Program-made: the position numbers and the translations under genes
NCBI GenBank assembly: GCA_012032555.1
Contig: JAAUSR010000046.1
Span: 1-41,525, forward strand
DNA: 41,525 nt
Reading direction: 5' to 3'
Source of the DNA: Thioploca sp.
GTDB taxonomy: Bacteria; Pseudomonadota; Gammaproteobacteria; Beggiatoales; Beggiatoaceae
Notes under the pieces: generated by a model
The model's input: the letters and a program-made list of their open reading frames with translations, nothing else
Told to the model about the DNA's origin: nothing
The model's database searches: none
Part shown: positions 24,609 through 35,328 of the stretch, piece after piece
Layout of the letters: every line of letters starts with the position of its first letter
How positions within the stretch are numbered: the first letter of the stretch is position 1

Positions 24609-27600
24609 TTAGTTAATAAAGTTAGATCCTTTAGCAATAGTGGTATTGCTCAAGTACTTTTCTATCGCTTCACTATCTTGTGGACGCGAAAAAAAATAAC
24701 CTTGGACATGATGACAACGTGCGCCTTTCAGTAAAGAAAGCTGTACCTTATTTTCGACACCTTCGGCGACAATCCTTAAATCAAAAGCTTGTCCTAAAGC
24801 AATAATTGCTTGTACAATTTGCGCAGATTTAATCGAATTATCGATATCTTTAATAAAACTTTTATCAATTTTTAGGGCATCGATAGGAAACCGTTGTAAA
24901 TAGCTTAAAGAAGAATAACCGGTACCAAAATCATCAATATACAACATAATTTCTAGGCTTTTTAATTCATTCAATAACAATAACACGGCTTCTGGATCTT
25001 GCATCATAGCGCCTTCGGTGATTTCTAACCGACAAGTTGGACCAGCGATACCGGACTTTTCTATAATGTCTTGAATCTTCTGTACTAATTTAGGCTGTTT
25101 CAGTTGAATCGGTGACACATTAATATTCATACCTAAGTGAGCATACTGAGCAAATTGAATTTGCCAATGATGTAATTGCTGACAAGCGGTTTCTAGTACC
25201 CATAAGCCTAATTCTTTAATTAACCCAATTTCTTCGGCTAAGGGAATGAATTGATCGGGGCGAATAAAACCTTGTTCGGGATGTTGCCAACGAATTAAAG
25301 CTTCCAAACCCACTGGGTGTAAAGTTTCTAATGATACTATCGGTTGATAGTATACTTTAAATTCTTCCCGATCGAGTGCTTTACGTAAATCGGATTCCAT
25401 CCGCAGTATATTCAGTACTTGGGTGTGCATTCCCGGTTGGAAAATAAGTGATTTACCTCGCCCATATTGTTTAGCTTCATACATCGCGGTATCCGCATCT
25501 CGTAAAACTTCATCAGCATTCTGGTAATGCGGTGAAGCCAGCGCAATACCAATGCTCGCTGTGCTATTAAAAGTTTCATTGTTGAAGAGATAAGGTTGAC
25601 TCAAATATTGCTGAATGGCGGCAATACGTTGCTCCAGTGTAGATAAGTCTGAGATATTTTCCAACATCAGTGCAAATTCATCTCCACCAAATCGTGCCAC
25701 GATATCTACTTGGCAAATCTCCGTTGCTAAACGTCGTGCTATTTCGATCAGGACTTGATCACCCACCAAATGCCCCATGCTATCATTAACAATTTTAAAC
25801 CGATCTAAATCAAGAAACAGAACAGCAAACGGAATAGGTTGGTTAGCAACCCTTTCGGTATCAGTGGCGATATTAGCTCGCTTGAACTTTAATTCTTGCA
25901 GTGATTGGGTTAAATAGGTCGTGAAAGCGGCACGATTTAATAGTCCAGTTAACTGATCATGCGTCGCATCATAGCGAAGTTTATCTTCAGTTTGTTTACG
26001 TTCAGTGACATTTTCTACAATGCCTTCATAGTAGCGAATTCTTCCTTGATTATCACGTACCACCCGCACGGTTTCATTGACCCAAATTAGAGTACCGTCG
26101 CGACAACGAGCTTGATATTCAAAATCCGTTACATGAGATTGAGTTTCCAGTAAACTTAAGAAATCACGATGCCGTTGCGGATTAACATAAAGTTGAAGCT
26201 CAATATCCGTTAATTCGGCATAGACTTGTTCTGCTGATTGATAACCAAACATGCGAACAAACGCCGGATTAACGCGCAAATATTGACCATTGGGAGTACA
26301 TTGAAAGATACCTTCTATCGCATTTTCAAAGATATCACGGTATTTCTTCTCGGCTTCAAGACGAGCTTCTTCCGCAAATTTGCGTTCCGTAATGTCTTCT
26401 ATCATGCTAATGATAAAAGGTTGATTAGTATCACGAACAATTGAATTGCTTTGAGTCGTCCAGACGATAGCACCATTTTTACAGATATAGCGTTTGCTTA
26501 CCTGATAACTATCATATTTACCCGCTAACATGTTTTCTAACAAAGACATATCAATATTGGTATCCTCCGGGTGAGCCAATTTCCTTAATAATTTACCTGG
26601 TAATTCTTCCTCATGATATCGCAATAAATTTTGTAGTGCCCGATTACTGTCTAAAATACGGTCATTTAAATCCAGTTGAGCGATGCCAATAGCAGCTTCA
26701 TTAAAAATAGCTTGAAACCGTTGTCGACCGGCTTCTAAAGCCAAAGTCATTTGTTCACGTACCTTAATTTCTTTATTTAAGGCTTGGTTGGCTTCTGAAA
26801 GACTTTGGGTACGGGTAGCGACTAGTGTTTCTGCCCAATGCGCATGGGTGAGCAAAAAATGGATGTAACGGATTAATCCGGTTGTGAGTAGTAAGCCAAT
26901 ACCCAATACTAGCCAAGCATACCATATTTCATAAAAAAAATTCTCTACCATTTTGTAAAATACAATTTGCCACGTTCGTCCCCCAATCTCTAAAGAAGTT
27001 GATAATAATTCAATGGGTGTTTGGGTAGGTGGATTATGTCGATACCAAGCGGGAACATAGAAAGCTGGTGGTACTTCCACCATATGAATATCATGAGACC
27101 AAGCAGTGGCATCAAATAGTTTTAAAAAAATTTTAGTTTTGATTTTGGGTAAACGTAAAACACCTTCTATTAATTCATCAAATAAAAAAGCGCCACCAAC
27201 AAATCCAAGTAGCTGTGAATTATCTTTCGGTTGATAGACTGGAACAATAACATAAGAACCTAATTGTCCTTCGGGTTGGTTAGGTAATTGAATCGCTCCA
27301 CTCATCGTTAATTGACCAAAATCGCGAGCTCTTTTTAAAGTTAAATTCAGTTCGGGATTGGAAGCCAAATCATAGCCAATTTGATTGTGACTGGAACTGG
27401 GTTCAGAAAACTGGATTGGATAATAAGTTTCTCGTGGTTTGACCGGTTGTTGATGACCATTTTTGGATAATTCCCAAAAGTTGAATGGTTCAATACCGGC
27501 GTTGGGTATTTTTGACAGTGGATATTGGTCAGCTGATACACAAGTAATCCATTGTATAGCGCTGATATTCAGTTCTTCTAATAATTTGGATGGAACTAAT

Positions 27601-27905
27601 TCGGCAAAAAAATTCTGGCTGATAGGACCATTCATTTGATAGAGACGAATCGTTTCTAAAATACTACCGATTGAAGTAAAGGTTTGGCGTAGTAAACGAA
27701 TATGTTCATCAGCCTGTTGTTTTTGTTCGTCGATAACCGCCTCTTGTTCCCATTGCTTAACATAAAAAAAAGCCGTCAAAGAGAAAATTATTCCAATAAT
27801 AGCAATTAATATTAAAAAAATATTAACTTTGATAGGGGAATGATGCAGCATGAAAAACGGTTGTGTTATCAAAGGAAAAGTCGTCATAGGAAATAATTTC
27901 GCCAA
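24609..27905 (-). CDS. Membrane-bound PAS-PAS-GGDEF-EAL protein (c-di-GMP turnover)
   Basis: A 1098-residue sensor. A first membrane helix lies at about 25-48 and a second near 335-355, with a CHASE-like extracytoplasmic domain between (HIRLLRQTFTSIGSILETIR at its start). Two PAS/PAC domains follow (~395-512 and ~520-640, each ending in ITERK/VTERK). The GGDEF domain has an intact RFGGDEFAL (~735-743), and the EAL domain an intact EALIRW (~866), with DDFGTGYSSLSYL and QGYFFSRP downstream. Both cyclase and phosphodiesterase motifs are therefore complete, so the output direction cannot be predicted. The start could be residue 1 or the Met at 7. It is followed closely by the GltD-PyrK-like gene (11-base gap). 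Confidence 0.95.
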   Translation of the reverse strand: MAKLFPMTTFPLITQPFFMLHHSPIKVNIFLILIAIIGIIFSLTAFFYVKQWEQEAVIDEQKQQADEHIRLLRQTFTSIGSILETIRLYQMNGPISQNFFAELVPSKLLEELNISAIQWITCVSADQYPLSKIPNAGIEPFNFWELSKNGHQQPVKPRETYYPIQFSEPSSSHNQIGYDLASNPELNLTLKRARDFGQLTMSGAIQLPNQPEGQLGSYVIVPVYQPKDNSQLLGFVGGAFLFDELIEGVLRLPKIKTKIFLKLFDATAWSHDIHMVEVPPAFYVPAWYRHNPPTQTPIELLSTSLEIGGRTWQIVFYKMVENFFYEIWYAWLVLGIGLLLTTGLIRYIHFLLTHAHWAETLVATRTQSLSEANQALNKEIKVREQMTLALEAGRQRFQAIFNEAAIGIAQLDLNDRILDSNRALQNLLRYHEEELPGKLLRKLAHPEDTNIDMSLLENMLAGKYDSYQVSKRYICKNGAIVWTTQSNSIVRDTNQPFIISMIEDITERKFAEEARLEAEKKYRDIFENAIEGIFQCTPNGQYLRVNPAFVRMFGYQSAEQVYAELTDIELQLYVNPQRHRDFLSLLETQSHVTDFEYQARCRDGTLIWVNETVRVVRDNQGRIRYYEGIVENVTERKQTEDKLRYDATHDQLTGLLNRAAFTTYLTQSLQELKFKRANIATDTERVANQPIPFAVLFLDLDRFKIVNDSMGHLVGDQVLIEIARRLATEICQVDIVARFGGDEFALMLENISDLSTLEQRIAAIQQYLSQPYLFNNETFNSTASIGIALASPHYQNADEVLRDADTAMYEAKQYGRGKSLIFQPGMHTQVLNILRMESDLRKALDREEFKVYYQPIVSLETLHPVGLEALIRWQHPEQGFIRPDQFIPLAEEIGLIKELGLWVLETACQQLHHWQIQFAQYAHLGMNINVSPIQLKQPKLVQKIQDIIEKSGIAGPTCRLEITEGAMMQDPEAVLLLLNELKSLEIMLYIDDFGTGYSSLSYLQRFPIDALKIDKSFIKDIDNSIKSAQIVQAIIALGQAFDLRIVAEGVENKVQLSLLKGARCHHVQGYFFSRPQDSEAIEKYLSNTTIAKGSNFIN

Positions 27906-27983
27906 TCATTCGAACTTATTAAAATCCAACTGGATTAAACCGCTTTTTCTCCCCATCTAACCTCCAGTAAAATTAGGTTTATC

Positions 27984-28003
27984 ATCTCAAATTTTATTGA
28001 GAT
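27984..28003. other. 7-bp hairpin between the HD and GGDEF-EAL genes
   Basis: ATCTCAA (27984-27990) and TTGAGAT (27997-28003) form a perfect stem around a 6-base loop. It follows the stop of the minus-strand HD gene (28019) by 16 bases. The U-run is poor in the minus direction, so a terminator role is possible but weak. Confidence 0.35.
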
Positions 28004-28018
28004 AAATTTTTCTAGTCG

Positions 28019-28858
28019 TTAAATGTTATGAAATTCTTTATGCTCAGAAGCAAATACGTGCGAATAAAGATTAGCAATCCACTGTTTACCCTCTTGAGTG
28101 ATCCGCAAATAATGTAAAGCATCTTGAATATAACGACTCACAATACCCCAATAAAATGAAGGATAACCTCGGCGTAAATCAAAAGGTGTGCGATAACCCA
28201 GGTGTTCATTAACGCCGGTTTCTTGGAATTCATAAAACAACGCGGGCAATTTTCGCAAATAATGTGGATCAGCCAGTTGCCCAATTAAATCCGCTGCTCG
28301 TACTAAACCAGGATAGGAAAAAGTGGTTTGATGATCACTATCATCAGGAACGGGAAAACGGGTTAATTCAATATTAGCGGCTATAACTTCCGCATCGATC
28401 ACCGGATTACCGCCAAAACGCTCCCGAATAAAAAGTTTGCCTCGATCAACATGATAAGGTGACATAGAGGCGTCTGTTGCGCCTTCAGGTAAAGTGACCA
28501 TTTCATTTTTAACGCCAGTCGTGTAGGAACCATCACGATCATCACGACAAATACCACGAACGTGACCAATATCGTGGCAAAGAAGAGAAATAATGAAATT
28601 AAGCCAGTCACGATGAGAAACCCCGCCTTCACGAATATGTTTACCGCGAAGGATTTCCTGCCCTACTAAGGTTACCATGATAGTATGCTCCATATTATGG
28701 TAAAGGGCATCACTATTAGCAAAATGTTCCAAAGCCATGCGCCCTGCCCAGGCAATAATCGAGCTATTAGCAACTTCTAATGAGCCATAATTACGACGAT
28801 AAGCCGTTTCAAGCTGATCAACAAAGCCATCAATAACGAGTTCCGTTGGATTAAACAT
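28019..28858 (-). CDS. HD-domain metal-dependent phosphohydrolase
   Basis: A 279-residue soluble protein. The HD metal site is visible as ALYHNMEHTIMVTLVG (H54, H58) and FIISLLCHDIGHVRG (H95-D96), with further conserved-looking residues in ASMSPYHVDRGKLFIRERF. The order H...HD resembles the PDEase/HDc class that cleaves phosphodiester or phosphomonoester bonds of nucleotides; its true substrate is unknown. It lies between the GGDEF-EAL gene and the hybrid kinase, on the same strand, so cyclic nucleotide signalling is a reasonable context guess. Its 5' side is bordered by an AT-rich repeat region. Confidence 0.85.
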   Translation of the reverse strand: MFNPTELVIDGFVDQLETAYRRNYGSLEVANSSIIAWAGRMALEHFANSDALYHNMEHTIMVTLVGQEILRGKHIREGGVSHRDWLNFIISLLCHDIGHVRGICRDDRDGSYTTGVKNEMVTLPEGATDASMSPYHVDRGKLFIRERFGGNPVIDAEVIAANIELTRFPVPDDSDHQTTFSYPGLVRAADLIGQLADPHYLRKLPALFYEFQETGVNEHLGYRTPFDLRRGYPSFYWGIVSRYIQDALHYLRITQEGKQWIANLYSHVFASEHKEFHNI

Positions 28859-28869
28859 ATTACCTTACC

Positions 28870-28999
28870 TTTATCAGTTACCAATGATAGCTTAACCTAA
28901 TAATTGATAATTGATAGACATGAGTTGATAACAATCACTTAATAATTAATAACCAGTAAATTATGATAACGGTTCACTGATAATTGATAACTGATAAGA
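28870..28999. repeat. Heptamer-type simple repeat region upstream of the HD gene
   Basis: Imperfect repetitions of TTGATAA, ACTGATAA and TTAATAA. It includes ATAACGGTTCACTGATAA at 28966-28983, identical to 18323-18340 in the ftsY-ftsE gap, showing a dispersed repeat family of the short-tandem heptamer kind. Confidence 0.7.
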
Positions 29000-29261
29000 A
29001 TTCTAGATATATTTCTAGATTTATGCTTCTATTAAACATAATAAATGTCTTAACTAAACTAAACAAGTTATGATTTAGTTGATTAGAATAAAGAATTAAG
29101 ACTCGGTTAGTGCTAGACCCTATTTTATTTTACTATCCAGTTAAACTCTATTTCACCACAGCTATCCTGATTAAAATAGGGTTTTCCCGATCCAGCCAAG
29201 CTAGCACTCTAACTATGATAGCAGTGGCTTGTGCCTCAATGCCATCAAGTTAAGCAAGTTC

Positions 29262-29348
29262 GTAGGATAGGTAGAGCACAGCGAAACTTATTTTTTTTAG
29301 ATTATCAACTATTTGATTTGATAGGTTTCACTACGTTCTACCTTATTC
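29262..29348. repeat. 87-bp palindromic element, homologue of the one at 20959
   Basis: The left arm begins GTAGGATAGGTAGAGCACAG and continues into CGAAAC. The right arm on the minus strand contains AAGGTAGAACGTAGTGAAAC. Flanks (TTC before, AAGAACATTTT after) match those of the 20959-21044 copy. It lies just past the 3' end of the split hybrid kinase gene. Confidence 0.7.
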
Positions 29349-29403
29349 AAGAACATTTTTTAGTTTAATAGCCGCGTCCTAGTGCCTAAAAATGAGAAAA
29401 AAG

Positions 29404-30615
29404 TTATTGTTGTTTGATTAAAACCTGTCTAATTTGCTCACACTCGCTTTGGATTTGTTCTAATGCGTCTTTAGCTTGATTAAGTGTATTTTCCCGACCT
29501 AAATTTTCTAGCAGTTTGCATAAAGCCACGACACGTTTAGCACCGAAAGTTGCACTCGCACCTTTAAATTTATGCGCAGCTAAGTATAGTGCATGACCAT
29601 CTTGTAAAGTAATCGCTTGTTGTAATGCACCTAAATAATTGGGTAATTCTTGCAAATATAAATTGATCAGTAAATTAAATTTGCTTTTAGGAATATTTTG
29701 ACGCATATCATTTAACACTATTAAATCAATAAGTTGTTCTTGATTTTGCTCAGGTATAATGGGCAGTATTGTCGCCGAAGTGACGACTGGCACCGGACTG
29801 TTCTGAATCGGTTTGACCGGAGCAGTGAGTAATGGTTTTTCTAATCTCGGGATAGCCTCTGTGGACTGAGAAAACTTTTTTAACCAAGTTTTTAACATAG
29901 TTTTTAAATCTTCAAAGATGACTGGCTTAGTCAAATAATCATCCATTCCGGCAGCTAAACAACGATCCCGAGTGGGTGGCATCACATCTGCCGTAAAGGC
30001 GATAATGGGTGTGCGAATTCGCCGATATTGTTGTTCATATTGGCGTATTTGAGAAGCGGCGGTGAACCCATCCATTTCTGGCATATTGCAATCCATAAAA
30101 ATCAGATCAAATTGTTGTCTTTCAGATGATTTAAGCGCTTCTAAGCCATTAGCCACAATCTGAACATGACAACGCAATCGTTTTAACATATCTTTTATCA
30201 CTTCCTGGTTAATCGTATTATCTTCTGCCAGTAAAATACGCCAACAAGGCGGGGTATCATCTTCATAATCGTCTACCCGGATGAGGCTATCCTGGTCACT
30301 CTTATCTAAAGTAGCTAGTAGACATTCTAATAATTCTGTTCTGAGAACTGGTTTATTGAGTAGGTTAGTGGCTTGTTGAATAAGATGCGGTTTTAAAGGT
30401 TGTTGCAAAGTTGTTAACATGACTACCCGATTAAGCGCTAATTGTGGATCAGCTTTAATCTGTTGTAATAAAGTGATTCCGGCTGCCATAGTAGGTACTT
30501 CAGTATCTAGTAACGTGATCTGATAAGGCGTTTTAGCGGCTTGTGCTTGCTGTAATTCCTGCCAAGCGGCTTCTATCGTACCAACTGCTTTAGCCGGTAT
30601 TTGCCAAGAATTCAT
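29404..30615 (-). CDS. 3' part of hybrid histidine kinase: receiver-receiver-HPt
   Basis: A 403-residue frame whose first ~105 residues are the body of a receiver domain that begins in the preceding gene (D37 in ITLLDTEVP at the phospho-acceptor place). A complete second receiver follows (ILLAEDNTINQEVI at ~127, phospho-acceptor D175 in FMDCNMPEMDG, YLTKP near 227). An HPt domain comes last (~300-400) with H348 in LAAHKFKGASATFGA. The natural protein begins in the kinase frame: inserting one base at the junction (TACTAG to TACTTAG on the minus strand) restores VYLDEMNSW. So this is the tail of one ~1780-residue kinase, separated by a single-base deletion or a sequencing error. The ATG at 30615 is in the middle of the receiver and has no ribosome binding site. 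Confidence 0.85.
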   Translation of the reverse strand: MNSWQIPAKAVGTIEAAWQELQQAQAAKTPYQITLLDTEVPTMAAGITLLQQIKADPQLALNRVVMLTTLQQPLKPHLIQQATNLLNKPVLRTELLECLLATLDKSDQDSLIRVDDYEDDTPPCWRILLAEDNTINQEVIKDMLKRLRCHVQIVANGLEALKSSERQQFDLIFMDCNMPEMDGFTAASQIRQYEQQYRRIRTPIIAFTADVMPPTRDRCLAAGMDDYLTKPVIFEDLKTMLKTWLKKFSQSTEAIPRLEKPLLTAPVKPIQNSPVPVVTSATILPIIPEQNQEQLIDLIVLNDMRQNIPKSKFNLLINLYLQELPNYLGALQQAITLQDGHALYLAAHKFKGASATFGAKRVVALCKLLENLGRENTLNQAKDALEQIQSECEQIRQVLIKQQ

Positions 30616-30620
30616 TTCAT

Positions 30621-33600
30621 CTAGTAAACTTGTCGGCTAGTTGCATTGTCATCAACAATGAGTACTTTTAAACCCCATAACCTTTCTGCTGGTTCTACCA
30701 ATTCAACTCGTTTGGATTGGTTACGTACTGCCGGTATTACTTTTTCTAGAGGTAGTGTCACCCAAACAGTAGTCCCTTGATCGGGTTGAGTTTCTACAGT
30801 AATTTCTCCATCCATATTGTGGACGAGTTGGCGAGAAATGAATAAACCTAAACCAGTACCTTGATATTGCTGGCTAGTTTGTTCAGCACGAAAGTAAAGC
30901 TGAAATAAATTTTGCTGTGCTTGGGAATCAATTCCAATGCCAGTATCTTGTATTTGAAATAATAATACGATCTGTTGGTTAGTTTCTTGAATGATAGAAA
31001 GACGTAACAATACTTCACCTTGTTTAGTGAATTTAATTGCATTTCCTAATAAATTATTTAATATTTGTCGTAATCGACTAGGATCGCCACGTAATATTTT
31101 GGGTAAATGCGGTGGTAATTGGCAAATAATCTCTAATTTTTTACTTTGAGCCGCCGGTGCAAATAAACTTATTACTTCTTCAACTAAATTACGTAAATCA
31201 AATTCAATAAAGTTAAGTGCTAAACCTTTACCGGCTTCAATTCGAGAAAAATCTAAAATATCGTTAATCACGGTTAACAACATTTGCCCAGAATTACCGA
31301 TTTGCTTTACATAGTGATGTTGCTGGCGATTCAATGGGGTGTCACGCAATAATTGTGTCATCCCCATCACCCCGTTCATTGGTGTACGAATTTCATGACT
31401 CATCGCAGCTAAAAACAAACTTTTAAACCGATTAGCCGCTTCGGCCATTTCTTTATTGCGTTGTAATTCAATTTCAGCTTGCTTGCGATCAGTAATATCC
31501 CGTAATGAAGCGAGAATAAGCGGTTCACCTTCCCATTCAATCTCAGACAATTGTAATTCACCATCATGGTGCTGCCCCTCTTCATCAGCGAATTTAAATT
31601 CAGCTTTGGGTTCAACATCGACGGGTGCACAGAAATGTTTACCGACCATAGCACCAGGAAGCGCTTTATAAAGTGCTTCAGCCGCCGGATTAACAAACCG
31701 AATAATACCTTCATGATCAACAATAAAAATACCATCACGGTTATGTTCAATAATAGAACGAAATCGCGCTTCGCTTTGACGTAAGGACTCTTTGTATTGC
31801 TTACGCGCTAAAGTACCGCGAATACTATCGCCAACTACTTTTAAAGCAAAAATTTCATAGGGCGACCATTGTCGTTCCTGGTGACAATCATCTAAGCCAA
31901 TAAATCCCCAAAATTGCCCATTAAAATGAAGCGGAACAATAACAATGGAAATCACATGATAGGATTCCAGTAATGAACGAATGGGTGGTGAAAAATCTTT
32001 AACTAAACCCGCAATCGGTTCATATTTTACTAAAATATCATACCAACCTGGCAAATATTGTTTATAAGAAAGATTTTTCAATTTATAGGGGGTATTATAA
32101 GGTTTATAACGTTCATTAATCCAAGTAAATTTTTGATTAATAAATGTTTCTGGTTTAGCCGGACTAACTGATTGAGAAACAATTACATTTTCAAAAACAT
32201 AAGCGCGATCAACCGAGATAATCCGACCTAAAATTTCTAAAGCAGACTGAATCGCCTTGTCATCGTCAGGTAAAGTCAATAGGGTATGGGTTGCTTGGGC
32301 TATGCCTCGTAGGAGCCGTTCTTGTTCTTGCAAACGTTCTTCAATTTGTTTGCGTTCGGTGATATCGGTATTCGTTCCAATCATGCGATAGGGACGACCA
32401 GAATTATCTCGCACTACAGTTCCACGCATAATCATCCAGCGGAATAACCCGGCTTTATTGAGCAGCCGATATTCCACCTCAAATTGGGGTAACCGTTGAC
32501 GTAAATATTCTTTGAGGTTTTTTTGCAATGGTTTCACATCATAAGGGTGGACCAAAGACATCCAAGTGGATAATTGGTTGGGTAATTCCACCTCATCATA
32601 GCCCAACAATTTTTTTAAATTGGGATCTAAATAAATTTCTTGGCTATTCACGGTCCAATCCCATACCCCGGTTTTCCCAGCCCCCACTGCTAACGCATAA
32701 CGTTCCTGGTTTAACTGCAATGACTGTTCCGCTTGTTTACGTTCAGTAATATCATAAGCCACCTCTAAACGAACTAAGCGTCCATCTACCCAGCGAATAA
32801 CGCGATCATGTACCGCATACCAGCGCTTAGCCACCGGACTGTAATATTCTGAAATTTGGATTTCCCGGTGTAAATCCGGTTGCTGCGGATCCGGGATAAC
32901 ACGATGATGACAAAATGGACATGGTCCGTGATGACGTTGAGAATGCCAAAAAGCTTGCCAACACATTTTTCCGGTAATATCGCCAAAAATAGTGCGTCCA
33001 TATTGATTTAAATACAAGATTTCATAGCTTTCCAGATCAGCGGCATACACTAAAGCTTCTAGACTATCGAGTACTAATAATAATCGCTCATGAGCGGATT
33101 GCACTGCCGTTTCTATTTGCTTACGTTGATTAACATCTCGCCAAATTGCTAAAATTTCTTGAATAAAACCGGTACGGGGATGCCGGATGAAACGACCCGT
33201 AATTTCGAACCATAAATATTGGCCTAATTGATGACGAATTCGACAACTGACTGTCAAAGTCGGCGATGTAGCCAAATAATCAACTTGGTTTTGAACCGGT
33301 TCTGCTGCGAGGACCGTTTTTAATTCTTTTTTAATCTGCTCAATATCAACCGAATAAATAAATTCATAAACATTATGTCCCAGCAAATCTTCTTTACGAT
33401 ATCCCAATAGGTGATAACAAGCAGAAGAAACGTAGAGAAATTCACCAGCGGGTGTTAGTTTCGACAACATATCGGTGGCATTTTCTGCTAACAAACGATA
33501 GTGTTCTTCATTTTGCTGGAGATGTTGTTGAACTTGCTTACGGTTAGTAATATCCTCTACAATGCCTTCTAAGTACTGTACCGTCCCTTGAGCATCTCGA

Positions 33601-34748
33601 ACCGCATTCAAATAAAGATTGGCAGTGATAATACTACGATCTTTGCGGTAATACTCCACTTCAAACTGTAGCATCTTCGCATTAGCTTGTACCTGTTGCA
33701 CAATTTGATTGCGCTGTTCTGAATGAACATAAAGCTGTTCTCCAGTACAACTCGCATTCAGTTTGAAATCTTGTGGCGAGGTGTAACCGAAAATGCGCGC
33801 TAAAGCTGGATTAGCACTTAATAATTTGCCATCGACGGTTGAGTGAAAAATACCAAAAGTCGCATTTTCAAATAGACTATGATAGCGTTCTAAAGCTTGT
33901 TGCAAGGTCTCTAATGCTAATTGATGATCACTAAAATCTTCAACCATTAACAACAACAATTCTCTTGATTCCAGCAGCGGTAAATTAACCGGTTGCAGAT
34001 TAGCTGATGGAGAACCGAAGATAGTGCTTGAGCAAGGGGTATAGGTGATCCCCGTCAAGGTTGTCCGACACCATAAAAGTTGTTTATTTTTATGGATTAA
34101 ACGGAGTTGCAATTGCTGTTTAGAATCACGATTATTCATTATCGTGGTAACAGCGGTTTGATAGATCGCGATATCCTCATGATAAATAAATTTTGTTAGC
34201 GGCTGCGCCATCCATTCCGTAGCCTGATAATCTAATAACTGTTCTAAAGCTAAATTGGCTTCCAGTAAGTGTCCATCGCTGTCAAGTAATACTGCGCCTA
34301 ATTGCGATTTTTCAAAAAAAGTGTGTTGACTTACTAAGGCTTGATGTAATGTCTTGATCTGTTGTTTATAAGGACTAATATCGGTGATTTGAGCATAAAA
34401 GCCTTGCTGTTCTGGAACCACAGTGGCTTGCCATAACAACCATTTGTATTCAACATGACCCGCAGCAGACTGAAAGGGAACCGTGATTTCAAAATTCCAG
34501 TGTTGATGGTGGTGTTGCAATTGTGATAACGCTGATTCTATAACAGATCGTTGTGATGGTGTAATTAAATCCAGGAGTGAAGGGTAACGATGAGTTGGGT
34601 TGGGGTCATGAACCGAAATGGGTTTTTGAGTCATATCACAACCGAGAAGCTTGGCTAAGTCAGGACTCATTTGTTTTATTTGACCACGAAAATCGATAAA
34701 ACAAAGCATGAGCCAAGGAAATGAAAATAAATCGTGTTGGTTTTCCAA
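30621..34748 (-). CDS. Multi-PAS/GAF hybrid sensor histidine kinase, truncated in its first receiver by a frameshift
   Basis: 1375 residues without clear membrane helices, so probably cytoplasmic. By eye the order is: seven PAS-like domains (~5-125, 140-275, 288-405, 415-545, 555-672, 682-802, 990-1092) with a GAF domain between the last two (~815-985), then HisKA (H1118 in [15 protein letters not shown]). HATPase follows ([36 protein letters not shown]; ~1215-1335) and then the first residues of a receiver, [16 protein letters not shown], where the frame stops. The fifth PAS contains [10 protein letters not shown], a possible metal or heme site. The rest of the phosphorelay lies in the next frame (29404-30615). 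TGAGGG precedes the ATG. Confidence 0.9.
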   Translation of the reverse strand: MENQHDLFSFPWLMLCFIDFRGQIKQMSPDLAKLLGCDMTQKPISVHDPNPTHRYPSLLDLITPSQRSVIESALSQLQHHHQHWNFEITVPFQSAAGHVEYKWLLWQATVVPEQQGFYAQITDISPYKQQIKTLHQALVSQHTFFEKSQLGAVLLDSDGHLLEANLALEQLLDYQATEWMAQPLTKFIYHEDIAIYQTAVTTIMNNRDSKQQLQLRLIHKNKQLLWCRTTLTGITYTPCSSTIFGSPSANLQPVNLPLLESRELLLLMVEDFSDHQLALETLQQALERYHSLFENATFGIFHSTVDGKLLSANPALARIFGYTSPQDFKLNASCTGEQLYVHSEQRNQIVQQVQANAKMLQFEVEYYRKDRSIITANLYLNAVRDAQGTVQYLEGIVEDITNRKQVQQHLQQNEEHYRLLAENATDMLSKLTPAGEFLYVSSACYHLLGYRKEDLLGHNVYEFIYSVDIEQIKKELKTVLAAEPVQNQVDYLATSPTLTVSCRIRHQLGQYLWFEITGRFIRHPRTGFIQEILAIWRDVNQRKQIETAVQSAHERLLLVLDSLEALVYAADLESYEILYLNQYGRTIFGDITGKMCWQAFWHSQRHHGPCPFCHHRVIPDPQQPDLHREIQISEYYSPVAKRWYAVHDRVIRWVDGRLVRLEVAYDITERKQAEQSLQLNQERYALAVGAGKTGVWDWTVNSQEIYLDPNLKKLLGYDEVELPNQLSTWMSLVHPYDVKPLQKNLKEYLRQRLPQFEVEYRLLNKAGLFRWMIMRGTVVRDNSGRPYRMIGTNTDITERKQIEERLQEQERLLRGIAQATHTLLTLPDDDKAIQSALEILGRIISVDRAYVFENVIVSQSVSPAKPETFINQKFTWINERYKPYNTPYKLKNLSYKQYLPGWYDILVKYEPIAGLVKDFSPPIRSLLESYHVISIVIVPLHFNGQFWGFIGLDDCHQERQWSPYEIFALKVVGDSIRGTLARKQYKESLRQSEARFRSIIEHNRDGIFIVDHEGIIRFVNPAAEALYKALPGAMVGKHFCAPVDVEPKAEFKFADEEGQHHDGELQLSEIEWEGEPLILASLRDITDRKQAEIELQRNKEMAEAANRFKSLFLAAMSHEIRTPMNGVMGMTQLLRDTPLNRQQHHYVKQIGNSGQMLLTVINDILDFSRIEAGKGLALNFIEFDLRNLVEEVISLFAPAAQSKKLEIICQLPPHLPKILRGDPSRLRQILNNLLGNAIKFTKQGEVLLRLSIIQETNQQIVLLFQIQDTGIGIDSQAQQNLFQLYFRAEQTSQQYQGTGLGLFISRQLVHNMDGEITVETQPDQGTTVWVTLPLEKVIPAVRNQSKRVELVEPAERLWGLKVLIVDDNATSRQVY

Positions 34749-35328
34749 TGGTCTAAACCCTCAGAAGTAAAAGTATCCAGTTAAAATAAAAAATCCACAC
34801 CTTAGGGCTTGGAGAATAAGCCAATTTTACTTTGAACAAGCTGTTATCGGGTTGCTGTTTTCAGGGAGGATAGTTGTTATGACAAGCAATGCCATCTGCG
34901 ATGAGAAAATATTCCCTTCTTTCTAGCATTGTTGCTCAGTCAATATTAAACTTATTTAGTAATACCGGTTCTCTGCATACTGACTTAAACGTAATAATTA
35001 ATAATTATAATTATCAATTATCAATTATCAATCCAGTACTTATATTTAAGGAAAGGGAATTAGCCATTAACCACTACACCAGTTAGGCAGAGATCTCTCT
35101 GTTGTATTCCAAGTAGCACACCAGCTATTCTGCAACAACCTTAAGCTGAAAACTCACCTACCTTCTTAGTAACCGGTATCAATGTTAATGACATGAATCG
35201 GCTCAGAATCACAATAGTTGGTGAGATCACTCAACTTAATGTGACATGATAATCTCTACTGACTTGCGATTCCGAACCAAAGGAAATCGAACCATTAAAT
35301 CAATAATCACCTTGAACTGTCTGGAAAA
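34749..35328. other. 580-bp gap upstream of the hybrid kinase
   Basis: No supported gene. It contains a short plus-strand frame (34879-34926, 15 residues) with a good GGGAGG before its ATG, a simple repeat of AATTATC units near 35010-35035, and, on the minus strand at about 35174-35235, residues resembling LSDLTNYCDSEPIH followed by stops. The last could be a scrap of a phytochrome-type PAS domain, but the match is short. Confidence 0.4.

Larger units (their letters stand above)
28859..29403. other. 545-bp gap with simple repeats and a palindromic element
   Basis: No gene seen. 28870-28999 consists mostly of TGATAATTGATAA/ACTGATAA-type heptamer repeats; 29262-29348 is a palindromic element. 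The stretch between (29000-29260) is AT-rich without open frames of note. Confidence 0.6.

Noticed and set aside
34879-34926. 15-residue plus-strand ORF with good GGGAGG
   Set aside because: Too short to support; no gene follows closely for it to be a leader peptide, and chance is likely in an AT-rich gap.
34889-35086. 65-codon plus-strand open frame
   Set aside because: Runs through AT-rich heptamer repeats, with no domain and no ribosome binding site.
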